Origin: Acidimicrobiales bacterium
Lineage (GTDB): Bacteria > Actinomycetota > Acidimicrobiia > Acidimicrobiales > Palsa-688
Assembly: GCA_035533095.1 (NCBI GenBank)
Contig: DATLUM010000050.1
Coordinates: 186,001-250,000, forward strand
DNA: 64,000 nt
Direction: 5' to 3'
The notes below the pieces were generated by a model, which saw only the letters and a program-made list of their open reading frames with translations, did not search any database and was not told the DNA's origin. Position numbers and translations under genes: made by a program. Below are positions 24,612-32,779 of this stretch, piece after piece (the stretch's first letter is position 1; every line of letters starts with the position of its first letter).

Positions 24612-24720
24612 CCTCCGCTCCTGGCCGCACAGCGGCCGGGCCGCTCGGGCCCGGGTCGTCCGCTCCTGGCCGCACAGCGGCCGGGCCGCACAGCGGCCGG
24701 GCCGCTCGGGCCCCGGCTGC
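24612..24720. repeat. palindromic GC repeats after the DinB_2 gene
   Basis: Three identical palindromes GGCCGCACAGCGGCC lie at 24623-24637, 24668-24682 and 24684-24698, each able to form a six-base-pair hairpin with an ACA loop. They are embedded in a duplicated segment beginning CCGCTCCTGG and ending GCTCGGGCCC. They lie between the convergent DinB_2 and glyoxalase-fold genes and may end both transcripts. Confidence 0.75.
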
Positions 24721-24734
24721 GCTGTGCGCAGCCT

Positions 24735-25115
24735 CTAGGCGGGGTCGATCAGCTCGATCCGGTTGCCGAAGCAGTCGTCGACGTGACCCCGCCGGCGGCC
24801 CGGCCCCTCCTCGGCCGGGCGGAACTCGACCCCGGCGGCAGCGAGGCGTTGCAGCAGCGCATCGAAGTTGCGGACGGTGATCGCCGGGTGCGCCTTCTTC
24901 GCCGGGCGGAAATCCGGCTCGGCGCCGAGGTGCACCTTCACCGAGCCTGCCTCGAACCAACGACCCCCCCGTACCGCCATCGCCTCCGGCTTCTCCACGA
25001 CCTCGAGGCCGAGCACGTCCCTGTAGAACGACTCGGCCCTCTCCTCCTCGCCCACCGGCATCGCAAGCTGAACGTGGTCGATCGTCTCGAAGGTCCAGGC
25101 CGGCTGCGGGGTCAC
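24735..25115 (-). CDS. glyoxalase/VOC-superfamily protein
   Basis: A 126-residue protein with two beta-alpha-beta-beta-beta units. The N-terminal FETIDHVQLAMPVGEEERAE (metal His in DHVQ), FYRDVLGLEVVEKPEAMA and the C-terminal HVDDCFGNRIELIDPA are typical of small glyoxalase/bleomycin-resistance/dioxygenase proteins. VOC proteins often act as dimers on electrophiles or antibiotics; no substrate can be named. GTG at 25115 was chosen because upstream residues of the longer frame are antisense to imuB and lack VOC features. Confidence 0.75.
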   Translation of the reverse strand: MTPQPAWTFETIDHVQLAMPVGEEERAESFYRDVLGLEVVEKPEAMAVRGGRWFEAGSVKVHLGAEPDFRPAKKAHPAITVRNFDALLQRLAAAGVEFRPAEEGPGRRRGHVDDCFGNRIELIDPA

Positions 25116-25210
25116 ACGCTCAGTCTCGCGCCGGCGGTCGGCGATGGCGCGTGAGCGCTCGAACTGTGTCCCCTCGCGGCGCGCTGCAAGTGGACAGGGT
25201 TCAGCAGCAA

Positions 25211-26794
25211 TCAGCAGTACGACCCCTCTACGGTCCAGCAGCCACGCTCCCTGCTGAGCAGGTAGGCCCCGCCGTCCTCGAGCAGCACCTGAAGGCGCGC
25301 CCGACGGCGGCCGCCTCGGTCCCACCACCTCTCCTCTATCGGCCAAGGGCCGGCCCAGCCGCTTACCTGCCGCCGGGCGCCGCCGGCGATCGCGACAGAG
25401 GATGGGGCTGAGCTGAGTAGGCCGCGCCCGTCGACCTCGACAGGGAGGCCGTCGGGGCCGAGCACCTCCGCCTCGGTGCCGCTGCCGAAGACGACCGCCG
25501 GCGCCGGCCCTCCCACCCTCCCCGGCCACGGCGGCGCCTCCGCGGACGGGCCTCTGAGCACCCGCCGGCGGCGGGCGTCGGTGTCGGGCGGCGGCTCCCT
25601 GCAATCGCCCCACGGGACCAGCCGGACCTGCTCGGCGAACCCGCGGCCACCCCCGAGCACGGCTGTCACCACGCCGTCGGGCCCCAGCAGCCCCTGCACC
25701 CGGGCGAACGCCCTCGCCGCCTGCTCGTCCGATTCGGCGACGCCTCCCCAGAAGCCGAGCTGCTTCCCGTCGTCCGGGCGCACCTCCTCAGCGGTGAGTC
25801 GCAGCAGGGTGATCCCCGCCGTAGGGGAGCCGCCGCGTTCGACGCCTATCCACCCGTCGAGCTGCCAGCGGGCCCGCTCGGCGAGGGCCGCCGCGGTGAG
25901 GGCGCCGTCGTGGCGCCAGTGGCGGACCAGGCTCTCCCCGTGCTCGGTCTGCGCCTCTATGGCGACCATCGTGGCCGCCAGCCCCTCGCGCTCCAGGCGG
26001 TAGAGCAGCTCGTCGGCGAGGGACTTGGCCACGAACGCCGCCGCCTCGACGCGGTCCAGCGGCGGGTCCAGCTCCGCGGGCACGGACATCCCCGGGGGCG
26101 GGGTGCGCGCCACGACCGGCCGCTCGTCGAGCCCGCGCGCCAAGCGGCGCGCCGTATCGCCCATCGCCCCGAAACGACCCAGCACCGCGCTCGCCGGCAA
26201 CTCCCCCAGCTCGCCCAGGGTGCGGATCCCGAAACGCACCAGCAGGTCCGCCAGGTCCTCGTAGCCGGGGCCGAGGCAGTTGACAGGCTGGGGTGCGAGC
26301 CAGCGCCGGCTCTCCCCCCGACCCACGACCACCCGCTGCGCACAGCGGGCGCCGGCGCGCGCCGCCAGCCCCGCGGTGAAGCGCCCGTCGCCCACGCCCA
26401 CCCGGCAGCCTTCCTGGCCGGCGGCCTCGTCGACGGTCCGGCAAATCAACTCGGCGAGCGCGGCGTCCCCGCCGAAGTACCGGGAAGGCCCTCGCGTGCC
26501 GAGCAGCAACTCGCCCGCGGTCGCCACCTCCACTGCCGGCGCCAGCGACTCGACCGCCGCTACCGCAGGCTCCCACGCCCGCGCGTCGCGCCCCCTGTCC
26601 TCCTCGACCACACGGACGGCTGGGCAGCGCGCCTGGGCCTCGCGCCGGCGCAGCCCTTCACGTATCCCCTCGGCGCGCGCCGCGGGCGTAGCGGCGACAA
26701 CCCGGTTGGCGTGCAGTACCACCGCCGCGACATCGGGTGGGATGCCGGCGGCGACCAGCGGCCAGTCGGGGAACCAGGCAACAAGGCAGCGCAC
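25211..26794 (-). CDS. imuB: ImuB, Y-family-polymerase-like SOS mutasome adaptor
   Basis: A 527-residue protein with the Y-family fold but without the catalytic acids: the usual D-x-D motif is replaced in VRCLVAWFPDWPLVAAG. The helix-hairpin-helix LADLLVRFGIRTLGELGELPASAVLGRFG and a little-finger-like domain follow. The KQLGFWGG motif near residue 352 fits the QLxLW-type beta-clamp binding peptide through which ImuB recruits DnaE2. The C-terminal 150 residues are the RecA-NT-like/ImuB tail ending in RRARLQVLLEDGGAYLL. GTG start, 6 bases after the imuA' stop; same operon under LexA. Confidence 0.92.
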   Translation of the reverse strand: MRCLVAWFPDWPLVAAGIPPDVAAVVLHANRVVAATPAARAEGIREGLRRREAQARCPAVRVVEEDRGRDARAWEPAVAAVESLAPAVEVATAGELLLGTRGPSRYFGGDAALAELICRTVDEAAGQEGCRVGVGDGRFTAGLAARAGARCAQRVVVGRGESRRWLAPQPVNCLGPGYEDLADLLVRFGIRTLGELGELPASAVLGRFGAMGDTARRLARGLDERPVVARTPPPGMSVPAELDPPLDRVEAAAFVAKSLADELLYRLEREGLAATMVAIEAQTEHGESLVRHWRHDGALTAAALAERARWQLDGWIGVERGGSPTAGITLLRLTAEEVRPDDGKQLGFWGGVAESDEQAARAFARVQGLLGPDGVVTAVLGGGRGFAEQVRLVPWGDCREPPPDTDARRRRVLRGPSAEAPPWPGRVGGPAPAVVFGSGTEAEVLGPDGLPVEVDGRGLLSSAPSSVAIAGGARRQVSGWAGPWPIEERWWDRGGRRRARLQVLLEDGGAYLLSRERGCWTVEGSYC

Positions 26795-26800
26795 CGCCGG

Positions 26801-27520
26801 TCAACCCACGGCGGTGAGAGCTTCGGGCGGAGCTGGTGTAAACGGCTCGGGCGCCGGCGCCTCTGCCGATACCACCGCCACACCAGCGGGGCCCGGCAGC
26901 CAGATCTCCATGGAGCGCGGGCGCCCGCCGGGCTCCCGCCGGCCGGACAGCGCGACCTCGATCCGCCGGCGGCGCAGGCAGCCGTGGCCGGTGCCCAGCC
27001 CCATCCACTCCCCCGGCGCCGCCTCCAGGCGCAGGTCGGGGGACTCGGGCCAGCGGCTGGAAGCACCCTGGCGGACCGGTACGAGCACCACCCCCCTCTC
27101 GCGGGCGCGTGCCGCCAGCCGGCGGGCGTCCGAGGCGCGCAACCCCGCCGGCGGTCTCACCAGGAGCAGGTCCACCCCGTCCGCCAGCGCGGCCACCACC
27201 TCCGCCCACCTCCCGCCGGGTGCGGGAACCAGCGCCAAGCGGTCGAGCGGAACGCCCAGCTGCGCGGCAGCTACCAGCCCGAGCGACGGGAACCCGACCG
27301 CCGCAGCCCAGCGCGACGAGCCGGCAGGCATCACCCCCGCTGCCAGGGCGAGGGACAGCGACACCGCCGCCCCGCCCCCCACCTCCACCACGCTCCCCCT
27401 CTGCAAACCCCCGGCGGGGAAAAGACCCCCCAGTGCGCCGTGCACCTCCAGCCGCCGCGTTCCGGCCATGGCGACAGGCCGGCCCTTGGCCACCGCGGCT
27501 TCCAGCGCGCCTTTCATCAC
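26801..27520 (-). CDS. imuA': ImuA', RecA-like accessory factor of the mutasome
   Basis: A 239-residue RecA-fold protein without a Walker A motif: the region RGSVVEVGGGAAVSLSLALAAG takes its place. The N-terminal EVHGALGGLFPAGGLQRG and the C-terminal RRIEVALSGRREPGG and MEIWLPGPAGVAVVS are typical of actinobacterial ImuA'. It acts with ImuB and DnaE2 in damage-induced mutagenesis. GTG at 27520 (ATG at 27517 also possible) is 6 bases from TACGCT, which abuts a LexA box. It heads the imuA'-imuB operon; dnaE2 has its own box. Confidence 0.88.
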   Translation of the reverse strand: MMKGALEAAVAKGRPVAMAGTRRLEVHGALGGLFPAGGLQRGSVVEVGGGAAVSLSLALAAGVMPAGSSRWAAAVGFPSLGLVAAAQLGVPLDRLALVPAPGGRWAEVVAALADGVDLLLVRPPAGLRASDARRLAARARERGVVLVPVRQGASSRWPESPDLRLEAAPGEWMGLGTGHGCLRRRRIEVALSGRREPGGRPRSMEIWLPGPAGVAVVSAEAPAPEPFTPAPPEALTAVG

Positions 27521-27526
27521 CCCACC

Positions 27527-27532
27527 AGCGTA
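27527..27532 (-). promoter_or_regulatory. -10 hexamer TACGCT for imuA'-imuB
   Basis: TACGCT on the minus strand is 6 bases before the GTG at 27520 and directly abuts the LexA box, the same geometry as at dnaE2. Confidence 0.6.
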
Positions 27533-27548
27533 TCGAACGTTTGTTCGA
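27533..27548. promoter_or_regulatory. LexA (SOS) box upstream of imuA'-imuB
   Basis: TCGAACGTTTGTTCGA matches TCGAAC-N4-GTTCGA exactly. Its right end (27543-27548) falls at the -35 position of the divergent START-like gene, whose -10 hexamer is 17 bases away. Confidence 0.9.
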
Positions 27549-27565
27549 TGAATCCAGGGCTCGGC

Positions 27566-27571
27566 TACATT
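27566..27571 (+). promoter_or_regulatory. -10 hexamer TACATT for the START-like gene
   Basis: TACATT ends 7 bases before the GTG at 27579, favouring that start over the TTG at 27570. Confidence 0.45.
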
Positions 27572-27578
27572 GCCGCCC

Positions 27579-28074
27579 GTGGAGTGGAAGCTGCGCGAGG
27601 TCGGGACCGATTTCTTCGAGACCGCTTCCTACCGTTGCACCAGCACGGCCAGGTTGAATGCTGCCCCCACCACCGTTTTCTACGCGCTGGCGCATGACCC
27701 TTCGACCTGGGGGGAATGGAACCCCGGATTCTCCGACAAGGGTCGCTACACGAGCCCGCCGCCGCACGGCAGCGGCTCGGTGAGAGAAGTGACCATGGCC
27801 CGCATCCGCTACACCGACACGATCCTCGCCTGGGACGAGCCGAGCTACTGGGCCTTCTGCGTCTCGCGCGCCGGGGCGCCGTTCGCGAGAGCGCTGGCCG
27901 AGGAGTACCGGGTAACGCCCGAGCGCGACGGCTCGACAGTGCAGTGGACCATCGCGATGGAGCCACGGCTCGCGCTGCTCGCCATGCAGCCGCTCATGGA
28001 CGCGTTCCTGCCGCGCTACTTCAAGCGGGCGATGGCGAACCTCGACAGGAGGCTCGCCGGGGAGGGACCCGCAC

Positions 28075-28085
<11 letters not shown>
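27579..28085 (+). CDS. SRPBCC (START/polyketide-cyclase-like) protein
   Basis: A 168-residue protein with the START-like pattern: a first strand (ASYRCTSTARLNAAPTTVFYALAHDPSTWGEWNPGF given in part: STARLNAAPTTVFYALAHD), the W-x-x-W-N-P turn, a beta sheet with VREVTMARIRYTDTILAWDEP, and a long C-terminal helix LMDAFLPRYFKRAMANLDRR. Members bind hydrophobic ligands or act as polyketide cyclases. Ligand unknown. It diverges from imuA' over a LexA box and overlaps the malic enzyme gene convergently by 11 bases. Confidence 0.75.
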
Positions 28086-29472
<1,387 letters not shown>

Positions 29473-29478
29473 CTACGG

Positions 29479-29484
29479 AGAATA
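29479..29484 (-). promoter_or_regulatory. -10 hexamer TATTCT for malic enzyme
   Basis: TATTCT on the minus strand is 6 bases before the ATG at 29472. Confidence 0.5.
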
Positions 29485-29566
29485 CCGATTGGCACCCGCC
29501 CGATCCCCCGGCGGGAGCCCCTTGCCGATGTGCCGGACGGCACTCTACGATTGTCCTGAGAGGGGG

Positions 29567-29630
29567 CGTTCGGGTGAGGCCGGCCGCTGGCCGCTCCGGG
29601 GGATGGGTCGGACCAGGCCTCACCCGAACG
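29567..29630. terminator. long inverted repeat downstream of the 6C RNA
   Basis: CGTTCGGGTGAGGCC (29567-29581) and GGCCTCACCCGAACG (29616-29630) are perfect 15-base complements with a 34-base loop. It lies 3' of the 6C RNA on the minus strand and before the malic enzyme promoter, so it may stop 6C transcription. No T-run follows; it could equally be an operator or a further RNA domain. Confidence 0.5.
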
Positions 29631-29669
29631 TTTGAAACCGGCGGGATCCGTATCGTGCAACCCGGTCGG

Positions 29670-29769
29670 CCCGCATAGAAACGCGCCCGGACGCGACGAA
29701 GGACCGGCAGGGGGGATGCCGGTCCTTCGCAAACGCTCGAGGGGCGAGGGGGGATTCGCCCCGAGCAAT
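29670..29769 (-). ncRNA. 6C small RNA
   Basis: On the minus strand two stable hairpins follow one another. The first (29735-29766) has stem GCTC/GAGC, GGGG/CCCC and CGA/TCG with a two-base bulge and loop ATCCCCCC. The second (29698-29728) has a perfect 12-base stem GAAGGACCGGCA/TGCCGGTCCTTC and loop TCCCCCC. Two hairpins each showing six cytosines in the loop are the defining feature of the actinobacterial 6C RNA (B11 in M. tuberculosis), a trans-acting regulator thought to pair C-loops with G-rich mRNA. A strong sigma-70-like promoter lies at the right distance. The 3' end is uncertain. Confidence 0.85.
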
Positions 29770-29775
29770 GAAACC

Positions 29776-29805
29776 ATTATGCGCTACTTTTCACTATCCC
29801 GTCAA
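29776..29805 (-). promoter_or_regulatory. sigma-70-type promoter of the 6C RNA
   Basis: On the minus strand TTGACG (29800-29805) and CATAAT (29776-29781) are separated by 18 bases, each one base from consensus. Transcription would start near 29769, at the foot of the first 6C hairpin. It is one of only two places in the window where I noticed a -35/-10 pair; the other is upstream of hupB. Confidence 0.75.
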
Positions 29806-29815
29806 GCGACATTGG

Positions 29816-29827
29816 TCACATCTGTGA
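29816..29827. promoter_or_regulatory. palindrome TCACATCTGTGA before the acetoacetyl-CoA synthetase gene
   Basis: A perfect 5-2-5 palindrome between the 6C promoter and the GTG at 29890. It has half-sites resembling CRP/FNR ones but with inverted order and short spacing, so the regulator is unknown. Confidence 0.3.
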
Positions 29828-29889
29828 TCTGCTTGGGAGATACAACGGGGACCGCTCGGGATGCCCGGCGGACCTGATGGAATAGGGGC

Positions 29890-31863
29890 GTGGGCAACAG
29901 CGAGCCGCTCTGGATTCCCTCCGAACAGCGACAGCGAGCGTCGCGGATCCACCGTTTCCTGCGCTCGCACGGCTTCGAGAGCTACAACGAGGCCTGGCAA
30001 TGGTCGGTCGCGCCGGCGCACGCCGGCGAGTTCTGGCGAGACGTAGCGGATGATCTCGGTGTCGTCTGGCGCCGGCCGCCCGACGCGACCCTCGAAGCCG
30101 ATCCGGCGGCCGTCCCGGGAGCACGCTGGTTCCGGGGCGCGCTGCTGAACTACGCCGAGAACGCGTTGCACCCCCCGGCAACCGGCGGGGGTGCCGAAGC
30201 GACCGCGGTGATCGCCCTCTCGCAGACCCGGGACCGGCAGGAGCTGACGTGGTCCGAGCTGACCGCCCTGGTCATGCGGGTCCGGAGGGGACTGGTGCGT
30301 GCCGGCGTGTCGAAAGGCGACCGGGTGGCGGCCTACATGCCGAACATCCCCGAGACGCTCGCTGCGATGCTGGCCACCGCGAGCATCGGGGCAATCTGGG
30401 CGTGCTGCGCCCCCGAGACCGGTGTCGCCGGGGTCCTCGACCGCTTCTCGCAGATCGAACCGAAGGTCCTGATCGGCGTCGACGGCTACCGGTTCGGGAC
30501 CAAGGAGGTGAGCCGGCTCGAGCAGGCCCTCGCGATCCGGGACGGACTGCCGACCTTGCGGACCGCTGTTTGGCTTCCGTACCTCGAGGCCGGGGCCGGC
30601 CGGCCGGCCGGGTGGATCTCCTGGGACGAGCTCACCGGCGACGAAGCCGACCAGAACCCCGAGTTCGAGCCGGTCGATTTCGACCACCCGCTGTATGTGC
30701 TCTTCTCGTCGGGCACCACGGGGAGACCCAAGCCGATCGTCCACGGTCACGGCGGCATCACGCTCGAGCACCTCAAGGCGCTCGCTCTCCACTTCGACAT
30801 CGGCCCTGGTGACAGGTTCTTCTGGTTCACCACCACCGGCTGGATGATGTGGAATTTCTGCGTATCCGGGTTGCTCGCCGGCGCGACGGTGGTGATGTTC
30901 GACGGCGACCCCTCGTCGCCGTCGATGGGCGCGCTCTGGGACGTCATGTCCTCGACGGGGACTACGTGCGGGGGTGTTGGTTCGGGATTCCTCGTCGCCT
31001 GCCAGAAGGCCGTGATCCACCCCCGCGAGATGTTCGACCTGAGCCGGCTGAAGACGCTGGGCGCGACCGGTTCTCCGCTTCCTGGCTCCGCTGCTAGCTG
31101 GGTCTACGAGGATGTGGGAGACGACATCCTGGTCGCGTCGTTCAGCGGGGGGACCGATGTGTGCACGGGGTTCGTGGGGGCAAGCCCGCTGCATCCGGTG
31201 TGGGCGGGTGAGATCTCGTGCCGCTGCCTCGGGGCTTCGGTAGAGGTGTTCGACGATGGCGGCAAACCCGTCGTCGAAGAGGAGGGCGAACTGGTGCTGA
31301 CCGCTCCCCTGCCTTCGATGCCGGTCGGGTTCTGGGGCGATCCCGCAGGAGAGCGGTACCGGGCCGCCTACTTCGAGCGGTTCCCCGGGGTTTGGGCGCA
31401 CGGCGACCGCGCCACTCTCACCCGGCGAGGGACCGTCGTGATCACGGGCCGCTCCGACGGGACGCTCAACCGGGGTGGGGTGAGAATCGGAACGGCCGAA
31501 CTGTACGAGGTGGTCGAGGCGTACCCGGGCGTCGCTGACAGCCTCGTGGTCCATCTCGACGACCCCGCCGGCGGCCCGGGCGAGATATGGCTGCTCGTCG
31601 TCGCCGCAACAGACGCCGAAGGACTGGAGGACGAGCTGAAAGCGGCCCTGCGGCGCGACCTGTCACCGCGCCACGTTCCCGATCGGGTCGTCCGCATCCC
31701 AGCGGTGCCGCGCACGCTGTCGGGCAAGAAGCTCGAGGTTCCTGTCAAGAAGATCCTTGCCGGCACGGATCCAGACGACGCGCTGACCGTCGCCTCGCTC
31801 GCCAACCCGGAGAGCCTCGAGCCTATCGTCGCCCTCGCGAAGGCAAGGGCCAGGGCCGGCTAG
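29890..31863 (+). CDS. acetoacetate--CoA ligase
   Basis: A 657-residue ANL-superfamily enzyme. The adenylation motifs are YVLFSSGTTGRPKPIVHGHGG, then TTTGWMMWNF, SGGTDVCTGFVG, WAHGDRATLTRRGTVVITGRSDGTLNRGGVRIG (key part GRSDGTLNRGGVRIG) and the C-terminal catalytic Lys in LSGKKLEVPVKK. Length and the N-terminal FESYNEAWQWSVAPAHAGEFWRD type segment point to acetoacetyl-CoA synthetase rather than acetyl-CoA synthetase. It activates acetoacetate for lipid or polymer use. GTG start. Its end overlaps the convergent MarR gene by 4 bases. Confidence 0.87.
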   Translation: MGNSEPLWIPSEQRQRASRIHRFLRSHGFESYNEAWQWSVAPAHAGEFWRDVADDLGVVWRRPPDATLEADPAAVPGARWFRGALLNYAENALHPPATGGGAEATAVIALSQTRDRQELTWSELTALVMRVRRGLVRAGVSKGDRVAAYMPNIPETLAAMLATASIGAIWACCAPETGVAGVLDRFSQIEPKVLIGVDGYRFGTKEVSRLEQALAIRDGLPTLRTAVWLPYLEAGAGRPAGWISWDELTGDEADQNPEFEPVDFDHPLYVLFSSGTTGRPKPIVHGHGGITLEHLKALALHFDIGPGDRFFWFTTTGWMMWNFCVSGLLAGATVVMFDGDPSSPSMGALWDVMSSTGTTCGGVGSGFLVACQKAVIHPREMFDLSRLKTLGATGSPLPGSAASWVYEDVGDDILVASFSGGTDVCTGFVGASPLHPVWAGEISCRCLGASVEVFDDGGKPVVEEEGELVLTAPLPSMPVGFWGDPAGERYRAAYFERFPGVWAHGDRATLTRRGTVVITGRSDGTLNRGGVRIGTAELYEVVEAYPGVADSLVVHLDDPAGGPGEIWLLVVAATDAEGLEDELKAALRRDLSPRHVPDRVVRIPAVPRTLSGKKLEVPVKKILAGTDPDDALTVASLANPESLEPIVALAKARARAG

Positions 31864-32297
31864 CTGTTGCCGTCCTCGGTGGCGGCCAGTCTCTCGAGAA
31901 GCGGCACCGCCCGCTCGAGGATCCCGCGTTCCTCCGAGGTGAAGTTCTGCAGTTTGGACGTGAGGTAGGCGTCCCTGCGGTTGCGGATCGTTTCCAGCAG
32001 CTGGCGGCCCGACGGGCTCGCGGCGAGCCGCGCGACGCGCCGATCGGTCGGATCGACGTGCCGCTCGACGAACCCGTTCTCCTCGAGGCGCGCGGCGATG
32101 CGCGTCATCGACGGAGGTGCGATCCTCTCGATCGCGGCGAGCTCGCCGAGCGTCACCTCGCCGTGCCGCTCGACGGCAGTGAGAGCGGACAACTGGGACG
32201 GCGTGATGTCACCCACCGCCTCCTGGCGGAGGCGGCGCGACAGCCGGAGCACGGCGAGGCGGAGTTGGCTCCCGAGGTACCCGGTCTGGGGCGCCAT
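31860..32297 (-). CDS. MarR-family transcriptional regulator
   Basis: A 145-residue winged-helix protein. The recognition region is GEVTLGELAAIERIAPPSMTRIAARLEENGFVERHVDPTDRRVARLAASPSG (key part PPSMTRIAARLEENGFVER), with the DxRxxR wing DPTDRR. Helices at both ends form the dimer interface. The ligand is unknown. The ATG is 8 bases from TACACT, and a 14-base palindrome covers that hexamer, so it probably represses itself. It is convergent with the acetoacetyl-CoA synthetase gene. Confidence 0.88.
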   Translation of the reverse strand: MAPQTGYLGSQLRLAVLRLSRRLRQEAVGDITPSQLSALTAVERHGEVTLGELAAIERIAPPSMTRIAARLEENGFVERHVDPTDRRVARLAASPSGRQLLETIRNRRDAYLTSKLQNFTSEERGILERAVPLLERLAATEDGNS

Positions 32298-32304
32298 GGC
32301 GCCT

Positions 32305-32318
32305 AAGTGTAACTACTT
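32305..32318. promoter_or_regulatory. palindrome AAGTGTAACTACTT over the marR promoter
   Basis: AAGT-N6-ACTT starts 8 bases before the MarR ATG. It overlaps the minus-strand hexamer TACACT (32306-32311). A repressor bound here would block its own transcription. Confidence 0.45.
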
Positions 32319-32400
32319 GGGAGCGCGACTATTTAGCGGGGCGAAATGACTGCCGTCGCCTGACGGGACGATAGGCCCGTGCAACTGGCAGCATGGACGG

Positions 32401-32769
32401 GTGCCGATGCGCGAGGACTGCCGACACTTCCAGAGCCGTACCTACGAGACCGGCGAGGTGGCGCGCTTCTGCGTGCTCAACCTTGCGCCAGAGGCGCCTT
32501 GGCGCTGCCCGGCGGACTGCAGCCGATACGAACCCGACATGATCGACGCCACCTTCGTCACAGGATCGTTGGTACGCCCGCCCGTCGAAGAGGAACCCGA
32601 CGAGCCTGCCGGCGACGTAGCGTCCCTCCTCGACGAGGCCGACGCGATCGTCACGGCGACGGGGCCCGAAGCTCTGGCCGAGGTGGAGGCACAGAGAACG
32701 GGGCGCCGCTGGTGGCAGGTCTGGAAAAAGGGTGACGGCGGTGACGGCTTCCGCCTGAGCGACCGCTGA
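32401..32769 (+). CDS. cysteine-rich conserved-type protein, function unknown
   Basis: A 122-residue protein (120 if the ATG at 32407 is used). The first 45 residues hold four cysteines in the pattern C-x(n)-GEVARFC-x-LNLAPEAPWRCPADC-x-x-YEPD, suggesting a metal or disulphide site. The middle is acidic (PPVEEEPDEPAGDVASLLDE) and the end is basic with WWQVWKK. No enzymatic motif is seen. It lies 10 bases before the lipoprotein gene on the same strand, so the two are probably co-transcribed. Confidence 0.65.
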   Translation: MPMREDCRHFQSRTYETGEVARFCVLNLAPEAPWRCPADCSRYEPDMIDATFVTGSLVRPPVEEEPDEPAGDVASLLDEADAIVTATGPEALAEVEAQRTGRRWWQVWKKGDGGDGFRLSDR

Positions 32770-32779
32770 TCCGGTCCTG

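Noticed and set aside
24612-24720. CRISPR-like array
   Set aside because: Repeat units are short palindromes with unequal or almost no spacers and no cas genes in the window.
25910-27697. 595-codon plus-strand frame opposite imuA'-imuB
   Set aside because: Composition-driven shadow; it would also run through the LexA box and the START-like gene promoter.
29473-29805. The whole 29473-29805 region as a malic enzyme riboswitch leader
   Set aside because: Malic enzyme has its own -10 hexamer 6 bases before its ATG, and the hairpins fit 6C RNA instead.
29794-31554. 586-codon minus-strand frame opposite the acetoacetyl-CoA synthetase gene
   Set aside because: No family motifs, while the plus strand has all ANL motifs.
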